Source: VXNE01 sp965203615 (GTDB lineage Bacteria > Pseudomonadota > Gammaproteobacteria > Pseudomonadales > Azotimanducaceae). From it: a stretch of 64,000 nucleotides of DNA. This document shows, piece after piece, positions 43,252 through 53,706 of the stretch. Within the stretch, counting starts at the first letter, position 1. The number at the start of each line of letters is the position of its first letter. The position numbers were made by a program, and so were the translations under genes. Under the pieces are notes generated by a model that was not told the origin of the DNA, did not search any database, and saw only the letters and a list, made by a program, of their open reading frames with translations. The DNA is taken from the NCBI GenBank assembly GCA_965203615.1, contig OZ241900.1:2914001-2978000 (forward strand), given 5' to 3'.

Positions 43252-44349
43252 GTGAGTGAACTGACGAAAACCCTGCTGCGGCTGTCCGTGATCTTGTGCG
43301 CGACCGCCGTTTGGGCGGCGTCGACGGATACCGATGAGGTCGATGGCGTGAATGGACCCGCCGGGACCGAGTTTGCCGGACCATCGGAAGCGGCGGAACA
43401 GACCCGAGACTCGCGTGTCGGAGAATCACATCGGCAACCCGCCGGCGGTCGCTACGAAGGCGATTGGAAGGACGGCCGGCGCCATGGCCAGGGGACCTTT
43501 GTGCACCCCGACGGCTATCGCTACGAGGGCACCTGGGCCAACGACCTGCCGCACGGCGAAGGCGTCTCCCGGGATGCCGACGGAGATCGCTACGAGGGCC
43601 AGTGGAAGGGCGGCTATCGTCATGGTCGGGGGACGGTGGAATTCGCGGATGGCGGCCGTTATGAAGGGGAGTGGAGAGAAGGCGTTGAACACGGCGAGGG
43701 CAGGCGCGACTACGCCAATGGCCACCGCTACGAGGGTCAGTGGGTAGACGGCCGCCGCGAGGGTCAAGGCACGTATCACTATGACGGACATCGCTACGAG
43801 GGCGCATGGAAAGCTGGCTTGCCGCACGGCCAGGGTGTTGTCTTCAATGCCAATAACACCAGCTTCGAGGGCGAATGGAAGGAAGGCAGGAGACACGGCA
43901 AGGGCACGTTCCACTTCACCGATGGTGATCGCTATATCGGCGAGTTCAGGGACGGCGAACGACACGGGCGGGGCACGTATCACTTCGCCAGCGGCGACCA
44001 GTACATCGGGGAGTACAGGAATCAGCGGAAGCACGGCCGGGGCACGTACTACTACGTCAACGGTGCGATCTATTCGGGCCAGTACCTCGAGGGCAAGAAG
44101 AGTGGCCAGGGAACGTATTTCTTCCCGGACGGCGGCCGCTACGAAGGGGAGTGGCTTGACGGGCTGCCGAATGGCAAAGGCACCTCGCACTACCCCGACG
44201 GAAGACGCTACGAGGGACAGTGGCGGGACGGGATGAGGAACGGATTGGGCACACTTTATGGCAAGCGCGGGGGTATCGCGCGACAGGGGCGCTGGAAGGA
44301 CGACAGGCTGATCAAGCGCATGCGGTCTCTGCCCGACGTCGAACAGTGA
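43252..44349 (+). CDS. Exported MORN-repeat protein
   Basis: A 365-residue protein with an N-terminal hydrophobic signal (LLRLSVILCATAVWAAS) followed by about 50 variable residues and then 12 consecutive 23-residue MORN repeats (consensus YEGxWxxGxxHGxGTxxxxDGxR), from GRYEGDWKDGRRHGQGTF to YEGQWRDGMRNGLGT. MORN repeats form extended beta-hairpin stacks that bind lipids or proteins. The start is uncertain: GTG 43252 is preferred because it places a signal peptide at the end; GTG 43195 is also open. Partner unknown; it is followed by a hydrolase 31 bp downstream. Confidence 0.8.
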   Translation: MSELTKTLLRLSVILCATAVWAASTDTDEVDGVNGPAGTEFAGPSEAAEQTRDSRVGESHRQPAGGRYEGDWKDGRRHGQGTFVHPDGYRYEGTWANDLPHGEGVSRDADGDRYEGQWKGGYRHGRGTVEFADGGRYEGEWREGVEHGEGRRDYANGHRYEGQWVDGRREGQGTYHYDGHRYEGAWKAGLPHGQGVVFNANNTSFEGEWKEGRRHGKGTFHFTDGDRYIGEFRDGERHGRGTYHFASGDQYIGEYRNQRKHGRGTYYYVNGAIYSGQYLEGKKSGQGTYFFPDGGRYEGEWLDGLPNGKGTSHYPDGRRYEGQWRDGMRNGLGTLYGKRGGIARQGRWKDDRLIKRMRSLPDVEQ

Positions 44350-44380
44350 CCGTGGGTCGCGACCGGTTGCCCTAAAGGGG

Positions 44381-45058
44381 ATGCGTAGCGAAGATCGGTC
44401 CTTTGCCACGACAGGGGGAGGGAGCAGGTCGATCTCCTACCGCACCTACTTCCCGAAGGACTACTCCGAAACGGGCACGGCCTTTCCGCTGCTCTTCTTC
44501 ATGCATGGCGCTGGCGAGACAGGCACGGATCTCGACCGGCTTGAGCGGGCCACCCTGCCCCGGTTCATCAAGGAGGGCCTCGAACTGCCCTTCGTCACGG
44601 TCTGCCCCCAATGCCAGGAGATGTGGGATGTCCGTATCCTCGATCCGCTGCTGGACGAGGTCATCGCCGGGTTCCGTGTCGATCCCGCGAGGGTTTATGT
44701 CACCGGGAGCAGCATGGGCGGGTTGGGCACCTGGATGCTGGCCAACGTGGCTTCGGACCGCGTGGCGGCGATCGCTCCCGTCTGTCCGTCATTCATCCCC
44801 GTGGATCCCGAGAACTTCGGGGAGCTACCCGTTTGGGTCTTTCACGGAGCGATGGATTCCGTTGTGCCCATCGAAGAGACGGACCGGATGATCTTCCTGT
44901 TGCGCCAGGCCGGCTGTGACGTGAAATTCACCGAGTACCCGGACCTGGACCACGACACCTGGACTGCGGCGTACCACGATCCCGAACTCTGGCGGTGGAT
45001 GCTCTCTCACCGAAAGGAGCCCTCAGCCGGGGGAGGTTCCCCGACCGCTGACGCGTAA
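44381..45058 (+). CDS. Alpha/beta hydrolase (PHB depolymerase/phospholipase-like)
   Basis: A 225-residue serine hydrolase. The nucleophile elbow is GSSMGG, the acid is the Asp of HGAMDSVVP and the His is in DLDHDTW; the oxyanion strand is LLFFMHGAGETG. It resembles prolyl-peptidase-like esterases of the LpqC/depolymerase group. No signal peptide is evident, so it is cytoplasmic. The C-terminal tail after LSHRKEP is short and Gly/Ser-rich and ends exactly where the mobile-element debris begins. Confidence 0.82.
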   Translation: MRSEDRSFATTGGGSRSISYRTYFPKDYSETGTAFPLLFFMHGAGETGTDLDRLERATLPRFIKEGLELPFVTVCPQCQEMWDVRILDPLLDEVIAGFRVDPARVYVTGSSMGGLGTWMLANVASDRVAAIAPVCPSFIPVDPENFGELPVWVFHGAMDSVVPIEETDRMIFLLRQAGCDVKFTEYPDLDHDTWTAAYHDPELWRWMLSHRKEPSAGGGSPTADA

Positions 45059-45062
45059 GAAA

Positions 45063-45825
45063 GTGTCGGCATTTCTCCTGTGCCCGGAGGCGTACTTCGT
45101 CAAGCGCATGCTGCGTCCGCTGGCGCTGGCCGGCAAGCATGCCACCGCGCGAATCGTGGCGGTGCTGGAATGGGCGGAGGTGGAGAACCTGCGCGAGCCC
45201 GCCGGCAGCGGTCGGGCGGTCGTCGAGACGGTGACGCGCTCGCTGCCGAAGGCCGCGGCGGTGCGCCACCACCGGGCGCTGCACTTCTCCGACGTGGCGG
45301 CGGCGCTCTCCAGGGTGGACGGCCATCCGCGCATCGGGCGCGCGATCCAACTGGCGATCCGGTTCGGCGTGCTGACGGCGGCGCGGCAGGCGGAGGTGCG
45401 CCGGGCGACGTGGGAGGAGTTCGACTTCGACTCGGCGGTATGGACGGTGCCCGAGTCGCACATGAAGCGCCACCGGCCGCACCGCGTGCCGCTGTCCACC
45501 GGGGCGCTGGCGGCGCTGGAGGAGGCGCGCGAACTGGACGGCCGCGGCGGTCCGGCGTTCCGCGCGCCTCGCGGCGGGAAGCTCGGCCCGACGACGGTGG
45601 GGGAGGCGCTGCGGAAGGCGGGGATCAACGCCACTGGCCACGGCTTCCGTTCGAGCTTCAAGGACTGGGCGCGCCACGAGGGCGTGGACGAGATCCTGTC
45701 GGAGTTCGCGCTGGCGCACGTCGAGGGCTCGAAGACCGTGGCGACCTGCCCGCGACGACCTGCTGGAGAAGCGCCGCCCGGTCATGCAGGCGTGGTCCGA
45801 CTTCGTTTGCCCGCCGGGCGAATGA
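45063..45825 (+). pseudogene. Truncated and frameshifted P4-type tyrosine integrase
   Basis: A C-terminal piece of a prophage-type integrase: LAIRFGVLTAARQAEVRRAT carries the first catalytic Arg, VPESHMKRHRPHRVPLS the Lys, and GHGFRSSFKDWA the HxxR, followed by LAHVEGSKT. The reading frame then breaks near 45745, where the DLLEKRRPVMQAWSDFV ending continues in another frame to a stop at 45823-45825, so the tyrosine codon region is lost. The N-terminal domain is missing. It marks the left edge of the accessory region, next to the hydrolase end. Confidence 0.75.
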
Positions 45826-45842
45826 GAAGCGCGACCGCCGCG

Positions 45843-46173
45843 TCAGCGGCGCGTGGTCACGAGCCGGTGTTCTCCCGGCGGGGTCGAGCGGACGGCCCGG
45901 GCGATGTCGTCCAGCGCCGGACGGAGCGCGGACAGGCGGTTGTCGTCGACCGCGACGACGGCGATGCGCGGGTGTCTCTGCTGCGCGCCGAGTTGCTTGT
46001 CCGCGGTGACCAGCACGGTGAAACCGGCCCGATTCGCCCGCGCCAGCAAGTCGATCGTCGCGCAGCGTTCGCCATTGGTTGAACACCGCGCTCTCGACCG
46101 GCGCGTCGTCGAGGGCCTGTTGCGGGGGGAGGCGCAGGCGCGGCGAGATCCCGACGTCGAGCAGAACCTTCAC
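45843..46173 (-). pseudogene. DUF5615 PIN-like toxin with frameshift
   Basis: The first part reads MKVLLDVGISPRLR and ends around VFNQWRTLRDD; the rest continues in another frame as LLARANRAGFTVLVTADKQL (about 46050-45900) and then VVAVDDNRLSALRP. Together these give the PIN-like DUF5615 layout with conserved acidic residues. A one-base shift near 46050 breaks the gene. It follows the DUF433 gene by 13 bp in the usual toxin-antitoxin order. Confidence 0.6.
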
Positions 46174-46186
46174 GGTGATCGGGGGG

Positions 46187-46426
46187 TCAGGAGCGGGACG
46201 CGCAGTCCGGGTTTTTCGCGACCGCGGCGCAGACCCCCGCCGCGCCGACGCGCAGCACGGCGTCGGCGGCCCGCGAATCGAGGTCGAAGTCGCGCAGGAA
46301 CTCGTCCAGCGGCACGCCGTCGGCGAGCCAGTCGAAGAGCTGCTGGACGGGCAGGCGCGTGCCGCGGAAGCAGGGCTCGCCGGTCATCCGCCCGGGATCG
46401 ACCCACACCGCCTGTTCCAGCGTCAT
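46187..46426 (-). CDS. DUF433 antitoxin-like protein
   Basis: A 79-residue DUF433 protein: DPGRMTGEPCFRGTRLPVQQ and LFDWLADGVPLDEFLRDFDL are the family hallmarks. DUF433 proteins act as DNA-binding antitoxins of DUF5615 toxins. ATG 46426 gives the typical start; a longer frame to 46573 runs into the group II intron. The adjacent intron, 52 bp upstream of the start, may have separated the gene from its promoter. Confidence 0.8.
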   Translation of the reverse strand: MTLEQAVWVDPGRMTGEPCFRGTRLPVQQLFDWLADGVPLDEFLRDFDLDSRAADAVLRVGAAGVCAAVAKNPDCASRS

Positions 46427-46478
46427 GGGCTCGGGCTTCGATGCGGCAGAGGTCTTCACGGCTAGCCCGCATATCTCA

Positions 46479-48395
<1,917 letters not shown>

Positions 48396-48933
48396 ATGCC
48401 GGCCCGCCACCGCGCCAGTCGTCGACTCTACCCAAGTCGCTTGTCGATTGATTGATGGTGATTTCGTTTCAATCAGATTTGTTCGTTTCGCGGAGGTTCT
48501 GCCGGGTACAGACTGCGCTGCCGCGCCCTCGCACGGTGGGGCCGGGCCACGGGCGGCGCCGAAGGGCGCCGACTGTGGGGCACTTTTTTCCGCGTGCGGG
48601 CACATGCTCGCTCCAGCATAAGCGGCGGCTATGCTTCCGCTCGCGAGCACCCGCACGCGAAAGAAATCCTGCGCGATCATCGCGGCCCTTGGTGACATAT
48701 GCGGGCTAGCGGTCCGCGTCGGGTGTTTCGGTAGCGATGATCGTACTCCCGGCCGGTGGCAAAGGGAATGCGGGCGGCTGGAACGGGTCCCCGGGAGGCC
48801 GGGACCGGCGTCCGGGTCGGAACATGGCCGCCGCGACCGGGCGCGGCGAACGGGCGAACGCCGACCGAGTCCGGCGCGTCCGCAGGGATCGGATCAAATC
48901 AGATAGGTTTTATGTGTAGCTCCACATAAGGCC
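48396..48933. other. Intergenic stretch without recognisable genes
   Basis: About 540 bp between the intron and the RIT element. Open frames up to 156 residues on the minus strand have no motif or family likeness and are probably chance in G+C-rich DNA. At 48909-48929 a short inverted pair (TTATGTG...CCACATAA) repeats the word found inside the RIT termini. Confidence 0.6.
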
Positions 48934-48934
48934 T

Positions 48935-48967
48935 ATTGTGTGTAGTAGGGCTTTATGTGGAGTTGCG
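48935..48967. repeat. Left terminal inverted repeat of the RIT element
   Basis: The 33-bp sequence begins ATTGTGTGTAGT and ends GTGGAGTTGCG. It pairs with 52433-52465 at 27 of 33 positions; the mismatches cluster in the middle (positions 13-18) and one lies near the inner end. Confidence 0.85.
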
Positions 48968-49077
48968 GCTTAGAGCGACGTTCTTTCAACACGTTAGCGT
49001 TAGTTCACTGCACATAAAAAATCGATGATCGATCTCCCGGCGGCCATCCCGGTCGCCCTTTCGAAGGAGATCGATCC

Positions 49078-50343
49078 ATGGATTCAACCAACAAGGCACT
49101 CGCGGATCACGTTGCGCTGGAACAGGTCGTTGCACGCGCTCTCAAGCGTCTGAAGCGGCTGGGATACAGCAGAAGGTCACTGTACCGCTACGGCACTATC
49201 TGGCGGCGTCTCGTCGCTTTCGCGCAAGACAACGACCTGGCCGGCGGCTTTTCGGAGGAACTGGCCGAGCGTTTTCTGGCCGCCTGTCGTCAGCCCGGCG
49301 ACGAGTGGGCCAGCAAGCCCAGGTGGTGGCCGCGGCACGTCGCGTTCGGCCTCAAGGTGCTCGGGGAGTTCAGTCGCAACGAGCACATGGGGCGGTTCCG
49401 CACCGACATGCAGAGCGCGACGATCCCGCCGGCGATGAAGAAGCCGCTGCGGGACTACGAGCGCTATTGCAGGGACCGACGCCATCTTCGCCCGTCGACG
49501 CTCAGCGAGCGCGTCGGGGCGATCGCGAAGTTCATGGACTTCCTCGGCTCGAGGAACGTGCAGAAGCTTCAGCAGGTCCAACCGGCCGACCTGACGGACT
49601 ACGTCGTCTCCCTGCAACACTTCCGACCCAAGACCGTCGCTTTGATCGTGTCCAACATCAGGGTGTTCATGCAGTTTCTCGTCATGCGGGGCATCCTGGA
49701 ACAGGATCTCAGCCATGTTCTGCCGACGGTTCGCGTTCCCCGCGATGCGACCGTCCCATCGGTGTGGGAGCCCGAACTCGTCGTCAAGTTGCTCCAGGCC
49801 GTCGACCGGAGTTCGCCGTCCGGCAAGAGGGACTACGCGATGCTCCTCTTGGCTTGCCGTCTGGGCCTGCGCGTGGGCGACATCCGGACGTTGACGCTCG
49901 ACGAGCTCGACTGGGGCACGTCGACGATAAACACCACCCAGGCGAAGACCGGGGCACCACTCAGTCTGCCGCTTTCCGAAGAGGTCGGCGAGGCGCTCAT
50001 CGACTATCTGAGATACGGTCGTCCGAAGACGGAGCATCGGGAAGTCTTCCTCATGCTCAAGCCCCCGTTCGGGCCGCTCCGCGACAACAACGCGATGCAT
50101 CACATCACCAAGCGTTGGCGGGAACTCGCCGGCATTCGGTTCCGCGGCAAGCACCGCGACGGCCTTCACTCCCTTCGCCACACGCTCGCGACGCAGCTGC
50201 TCGGCGAGCAGACCCCGATCCACGTCATCTCCGAGATCCTGGGCCACGCCACGACGACGTCGACCCTGATCTACGCGAAGGCAGACGCGGAAGCGCTGCG
50301 CGGCGCCGCGCTGGACACCGAGGAGGTGCGCCATGCCGAGTAG
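49078..50343 (+). CDS. RIT tyrosine recombinase A
   Basis: A 421-residue site-specific recombinase of the lambda-integrase family. Catalytic residues are the Arg in LGLRVGDIRTLTLDEL, the Lys in TQAKTGAPLSLPL, His-x-x-Arg in DGLHSLRHTLATQLL, His in LGHATTTSTLIY and the Tyr of LIYAK. An N-terminal SAM-like core-binding domain covers residues 110-205 (RDRRHLRPSTLSERVGAI). AAGGAG precedes the ATG with good spacing. First of three recombinases that should act together to excise and integrate the element. It overlaps the next gene by 11 bp. Confidence 0.93.
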   Translation: MDSTNKALADHVALEQVVARALKRLKRLGYSRRSLYRYGTIWRRLVAFAQDNDLAGGFSEELAERFLAACRQPGDEWASKPRWWPRHVAFGLKVLGEFSRNEHMGRFRTDMQSATIPPAMKKPLRDYERYCRDRRHLRPSTLSERVGAIAKFMDFLGSRNVQKLQQVQPADLTDYVVSLQHFRPKTVALIVSNIRVFMQFLVMRGILEQDLSHVLPTVRVPRDATVPSVWEPELVVKLLQAVDRSSPSGKRDYAMLLLACRLGLRVGDIRTLTLDELDWGTSTINTTQAKTGAPLSLPLSEEVGEALIDYLRYGRPKTEHREVFLMLKPPFGPLRDNNAMHHITKRWRELAGIRFRGKHRDGLHSLRHTLATQLLGEQTPIHVISEILGHATTTSTLIYAKADAEALRGAALDTEEVRHAE

Positions 50344-51316
50344 CGAGCACAAGTCCACGTTCCGGAGTCCGTTCGCGACGCTCATGGAGCAGTTCGTCCG
50401 GGAGAAGCGCGCCAGCGGCTACCGGTACCGGGAGGGAACCGCGTCGCTCTTGCGCTTCGATCGGTTCCTGGCCGATGAAGCGCCCGGGCAGGATACGCTG
50501 TCCCGGCCGATCGTCCTGAGGTGGCTTGCGAAGCGGCCGCACGAGACTCCCGGAACCCAAGAGGTACGGATCACCACGGCTCGCCAGTTCGCTCTGTTCC
50601 TGTGCCGGCTCGGCCATCCGGCGTACGTCCCCGACCGCTCCGTGGGGACGAAGCGCCACCGCGGTTTTGTGCCCCGCATCCTTACGCACGGGGAAGTCCG
50701 TCGGATACTCGAGGCTGTCGACCGGCTGACGCCGACGGCGCTGTCGCCGCTTCGCCATCTTGTCATGCCCGAGATCTTCCGCCTGCTGTACGGCTGCGGG
50801 TTCCGGGTCGGCGAAGTGCTCAAGCTCCGCATCGCCGACATCGATCTGGACCGGGGCTTGGTGACAGTTCGCGACGGCAAGTTCGGCAAGGATCGCCTGG
50901 TGCCGCCCGCCGCGCCCCTGGTCGAGCGTCTGCGGTCGTACGACGCGGCCATCGGCGCCCGGCCGCCGGACGCCTTCTTCTTCCCGTCGCATCACGGCGG
51001 CCCGTGCGGGTACGGAGCCGTCTACATGGTGTGGCGCCAACTCCTGCTCCGTTGCGGCTTGCCGCACGGGGGCAGGGGCAAGGGTCCGCGGGTCCACGAT
51101 CTGAGGCACACCTTCGCCGTCCACGCGATGCTGCGCTGGTACCGCCAGGGCGCGGACCTCGATGCCAAGCTGCCCGTGCTCGCAACCTACCTGGGCCATC
51201 AGTCGCTTCTCGGTACGCAACACTATCTGCACATGACCGCCGAGCTGTTCCCGGAAGTCGCCGCGCGCGCCGACGCCGCGTTCGGCGACATCATTCCGCG
51301 GAGGACCGCGCCATGA
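50333..51316 (+). CDS. RIT tyrosine recombinase B
   Basis: A 327-residue tyrosine recombinase with all catalytic residues: Arg in YGCGFRVGEVLKLRIADI, Lys in VRDGKFGKDRLVPP, HxxR in HDLRHTFAVHAM, His in LGHQSLLGT and Tyr in HYLHMT. The N-terminal SAM domain (EKRASGYRYREGTASLLRFD) is present. Its ATG overlaps the end of the first gene (ATGCCGAGTAG), and its stop overlaps the next start, so the three are translated as a unit. Confidence 0.93.
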   Translation: MPSSEHKSTFRSPFATLMEQFVREKRASGYRYREGTASLLRFDRFLADEAPGQDTLSRPIVLRWLAKRPHETPGTQEVRITTARQFALFLCRLGHPAYVPDRSVGTKRHRGFVPRILTHGEVRRILEAVDRLTPTALSPLRHLVMPEIFRLLYGCGFRVGEVLKLRIADIDLDRGLVTVRDGKFGKDRLVPPAAPLVERLRSYDAAIGARPPDAFFFPSHHGGPCGYGAVYMVWRQLLLRCGLPHGGRGKGPRVHDLRHTFAVHAMLRWYRQGADLDAKLPVLATYLGHQSLLGTQHYLHMTAELFPEVAARADAAFGDIIPRRTAP

Positions 51317-52323
51317 AGCCGACCGACTTTTCCGTCCACATGACCGGTTTCCTGACGCACTATCTTGCGGCTCAGCGCAACCTGAGCCCGAACACCGTCA
51401 GGGCCTACCGCGACACGTTCACGCTGCTGCTGCGGTTCTGTCGCGACCGACGCGGGATCGCGCTGGAGCGCCTCTCCCTCAAGGACATCGACGTGCCGTT
51501 GGTGGAGGCGTTCCTCGATCACCTCGAAGCCGACCGGCAGGTGTCGGTCCGGACCCTGAACCATCGCCTGGCGGCACTGCATTCGTTCTTCCGCTACGTC
51601 CAGTCGGAAGTGCCGGACCACCTGCTGCAGTGCCAGCGGATCCTGGCCATGCCGTTGCGCCGCCAGCCGCGCGCGATCGTCGGCTACCTCTCCAAGGAGG
51701 ACCTCGCGAGGATTCTCGCGCAGCCCGATCTGCGCAAGCGCGCGGGGCGCAGGGATGCGGTCATGCTGAGCGTGCTCTACGACACCGGCGCCCGCGTGCA
51801 GGAGCTGATCGACCTGACCGCCGGCGACGTGCGCCTCGATCCGCCCGCGCAGGTCCGGCTGCTCGGCAAGGGGCGGAAGACGCGAGCCGTGCCGTTGATG
51901 GAGGCAACGTCGCGGATACTCGGCGACCACCTGCGGGAGAACGGCCTCGACCGCCCCGGGAAGTCCGAAGAGCCGGTGTTCCGGAACCGCCAAGGCGGGA
52001 GACTGACCCGCTGGGGCGTGCGCTACATCCTCGACAAGCATGTCCGCGCGGCGCGCGACGCCTTTCCGGGATTCACCCAGCCCGTCAGTCCGCACACCTT
52101 GCGGCACACGAAGGGAATGCACCTGCTTCAGGCCGGCGTGTCGCTCGAGATCATCCGCGACTTCCTCGGCCACGAGGGCGTGACGACGACGCAGATCTAC
52201 GCGCGGGCCAATCTCGAAATGAAGCGGAAAGCCCTCGCAAAGGTCGCCGACGATGCCGGCTTTCCGGACATCCCCTCCTGGCAGCGCGACGGGAACCTGC
52301 TCGACTGGCTCCAGTCGCTGTGA
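51313..52323 (+). CDS. RIT tyrosine recombinase C
   Basis: A 336-residue tyrosine recombinase of the XerC/D-like type. N-terminal SAM domain (AAQRNLSPNTVRAYRDTFTL); catalytic Arg in VLYDTGARVQELIDLT, Lys in LGKGRKTRAVPL, HxxR in SPHTLRHTKGMHLL, His in LGHEGVTTTQIYARAN with the Tyr. ATG 51313 overlaps the preceding stop (ATGA). No frameshift is seen; the element looks functional. Confidence 0.93.
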   Translation: MKPTDFSVHMTGFLTHYLAAQRNLSPNTVRAYRDTFTLLLRFCRDRRGIALERLSLKDIDVPLVEAFLDHLEADRQVSVRTLNHRLAALHSFFRYVQSEVPDHLLQCQRILAMPLRRQPRAIVGYLSKEDLARILAQPDLRKRAGRRDAVMLSVLYDTGARVQELIDLTAGDVRLDPPAQVRLLGKGRKTRAVPLMEATSRILGDHLRENGLDRPGKSEEPVFRNRQGGRLTRWGVRYILDKHVRAARDAFPGFTQPVSPHTLRHTKGMHLLQAGVSLEIIRDFLGHEGVTTTQIYARANLEMKRKALAKVADDAGFPDIPSWQRDGNLLDWLQSL

Positions 52324-52432
52324 CCCGGAAAAGGCCACGCACGCCGCTCCGCATCCGCGCACCGCCACCTCGCCCCGGAATGTTATGTGGCGTTCCAGGA
52401 GCCCAACGCCATAGGCATCAAAGACTTGGCAG

Positions 52433-52465
52433 CGCTACTCCACATAACAACTCACTACACACAAT
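52433..52465. repeat. Right terminal inverted repeat of the RIT element
   Basis: Inverse partner of 48935-48967; read inward from 52465 it starts ATTGTGTGTAGTGAG. A second TTATGTGG copy is at 52383. Confidence 0.85.
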
Positions 52466-53377
52466 ACAGTCGCGTTACCTCGGCGCGCAGGTGACCAATT
52501 TCCTCCGATACGATGGCGAGCGCGAGGCGGTGCTCGGCGTGGTGCATCAGTTCCCGCATCCTCTATGGGCGCCCTTGCTCTTCCCCAATGCCTCGATGCT
52601 GGCGCGCGAGAACGATGCGCTGAAGGCGTGGCCGCCGCCGATGTCGTATCGCTGCAGGTAGCGCACGCCGCGGTCGAGGACGGGAGCCGTGGCCACCAGC
52701 CGCCGCTCCTCGAGGCGTTCGGCCAGCCGGTGCGGCAGCAGCACCTCGCGGACCAGTCCGCCCTTCCCCGCCACGGTGTAGACCAGGCCGACGCGCCCGG
52801 CGAACTTCATGCCCTCGGCGGCGGTGCCGGTGAGGCGCGACCGCTCGCGGCGGTCGTCGGACGGCTGTTCGGCGGGGCGGCCGAGGGTGAGCAGCTCGTG
52901 GGCTCGGATTCCGGAGGCGTGGACGATCTCGGTGGCGAGGGCGTTGCGCGCGTCTTGCCTCTCGGCGACGGCGCGGACCTGGGCGGGCGAGTAGGCGCGG
53001 GGCTTCGGCCGGTGCGGTTCAGTGGACTTCACTACGGGCAGTGTGGCGCCCGGCGGCAGTTGCCCGGTCACGTTCGCCATCATCGCCTGGATCGCCTGCC
53101 GCTCCATGTCGAGGGTCTTCTGCCCCACCTCGGCGGCTCGGCTCCGCAGGTACTCGACAGCGCGCTCCGGGGTCAGGGCGGTCAGCGCGACGTCTAGCCG
53201 GGCGGCGATCTGCGCCAGGCGCTCCCGGTAGTTCCGCGCGGTGCCGACGGATCGGATGCGCGATCCCTGCAGGCGCTTGACGATTCTCGCCGCCTGCTTC
53301 GCCGGATCGCTGGGCCGGGCGCGGAACCGGTGGCGCGGCTGGCCCCGGCCGCGGCGCGGACGGCTACGCTTCGCCAT
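52464..53377 (-). pseudogene. Decayed tyrosine integrase interrupted by the RIT element
   Basis: An integrase of about 300 residues from ATG 53377. The N-terminal part is intact (RSVGTARNYRERLAQIAARL; IVHASGIRAHELLTL with the first Arg; AGKGGLVREVLLP with the Lys; SFSRASIEALGKSKGAH). There a deletion near 52555-52567 removes the HxxR segment and shifts the frame; the original frame stops at 52547. In the shifted frame the C-terminal part is readable as RELMHHAEHRLALAIVSEEI followed by GHLRAEVTRLY, where the last Tyr is the catalytic one. Its codon TAT (52466-52464) is the very end of the RIT terminal repeat. No continuation is found across the element. Confidence 0.75.
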
Positions 53378-53475
53378 TGGCGTGCTTGCGAAGCCACAGC
53401 GACACGGTGGAGCGGTCCACGCGCAGCCCGTGCTCGTCGCGGAGCGCCCGGCGGCACTCGCCGATGGTCGCGCCG
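53364..53475 (-). pseudogene. C-terminal fragment of a small helix-turn-helix protein
   Basis: Minus-strand frame ending at 53364 and reading GECRRALRDEHGLRVDRSTV then SLWLRKHANGEA, which looks like a HTH of a small regulator. Its stop overlaps the start of the integrase (ATGGCGAAGCGTAG). The upstream part is not recognisable where the kinase-linked duplicated segment begins, so it is a remnant. Confidence 0.4.
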
Positions 53476-53486
53476 ACTGCCGGGCC

Positions 53487-53706
53487 ACCGGAGGGGGGAC
53501 GCGGAAACGCACGTGGCGGCAGGCGCGCGGCGGAGCGGGCAACGGCCGAGCGGGCGTGCCGTCGATGCGGGGCACGGTGTGTGGATGCCGCCGGTGCATA
53601 TGGTTATGGTAAGGGCGGAGTCGGGTCCGATCGGCGAGAGGGGCATTCCGCGGCATCCGGTCCGGGCAGGCAAGACAGCGCGGTGGCGATGTAATCGGAG
53701 GGCGCG
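53487..53706 (+). repeat. Duplicated upstream segment of the hybrid kinase, copy 1
   Basis: The stretch shares CGCCGACTGCCGGG with 62468 and, from GTGTGGATGCCG at 53579, is nearly identical to 62519-62648 up to the start codon. It forms a duplicated 5' region of at least 130 bp continuing into the coding sequence. No gene in it. Confidence 0.75.

Larger units (their letters stand above)
48934..52466. mobile_element. Recombinase-in-trio (RIT) element
   Basis: Three overlapping tyrosine recombinase genes lie between imperfect terminal inverted repeats: left 48935-48967 and right 52433-52465, of 33 bp with 27 matches when one is reverse-complemented, each starting ATTGTGTGTAGT inward and containing TTATGTGGAGT. 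The common base T outside extends each by one. This is the layout known for RIT elements. Extra copies of the TTATGTG word occur near both ends (48909, 49011, 52383) and may be recombinase binding sites. The right end lies in a decayed integrase gene. Confidence 0.85.

Noticed and set aside
48452..48919. Small open frames between intron and RIT element
   Set aside because: Arg/Gly/Pro-rich chance frames on both strands, without start signals or motifs.
49078..52323. Tn554-type transposon
   Set aside because: Tn554 has two tyrosine recombinases and a third, unrelated tnpC. Here all three genes are full tyrosine recombinases with inverted terminal repeats, which fits RIT elements better.
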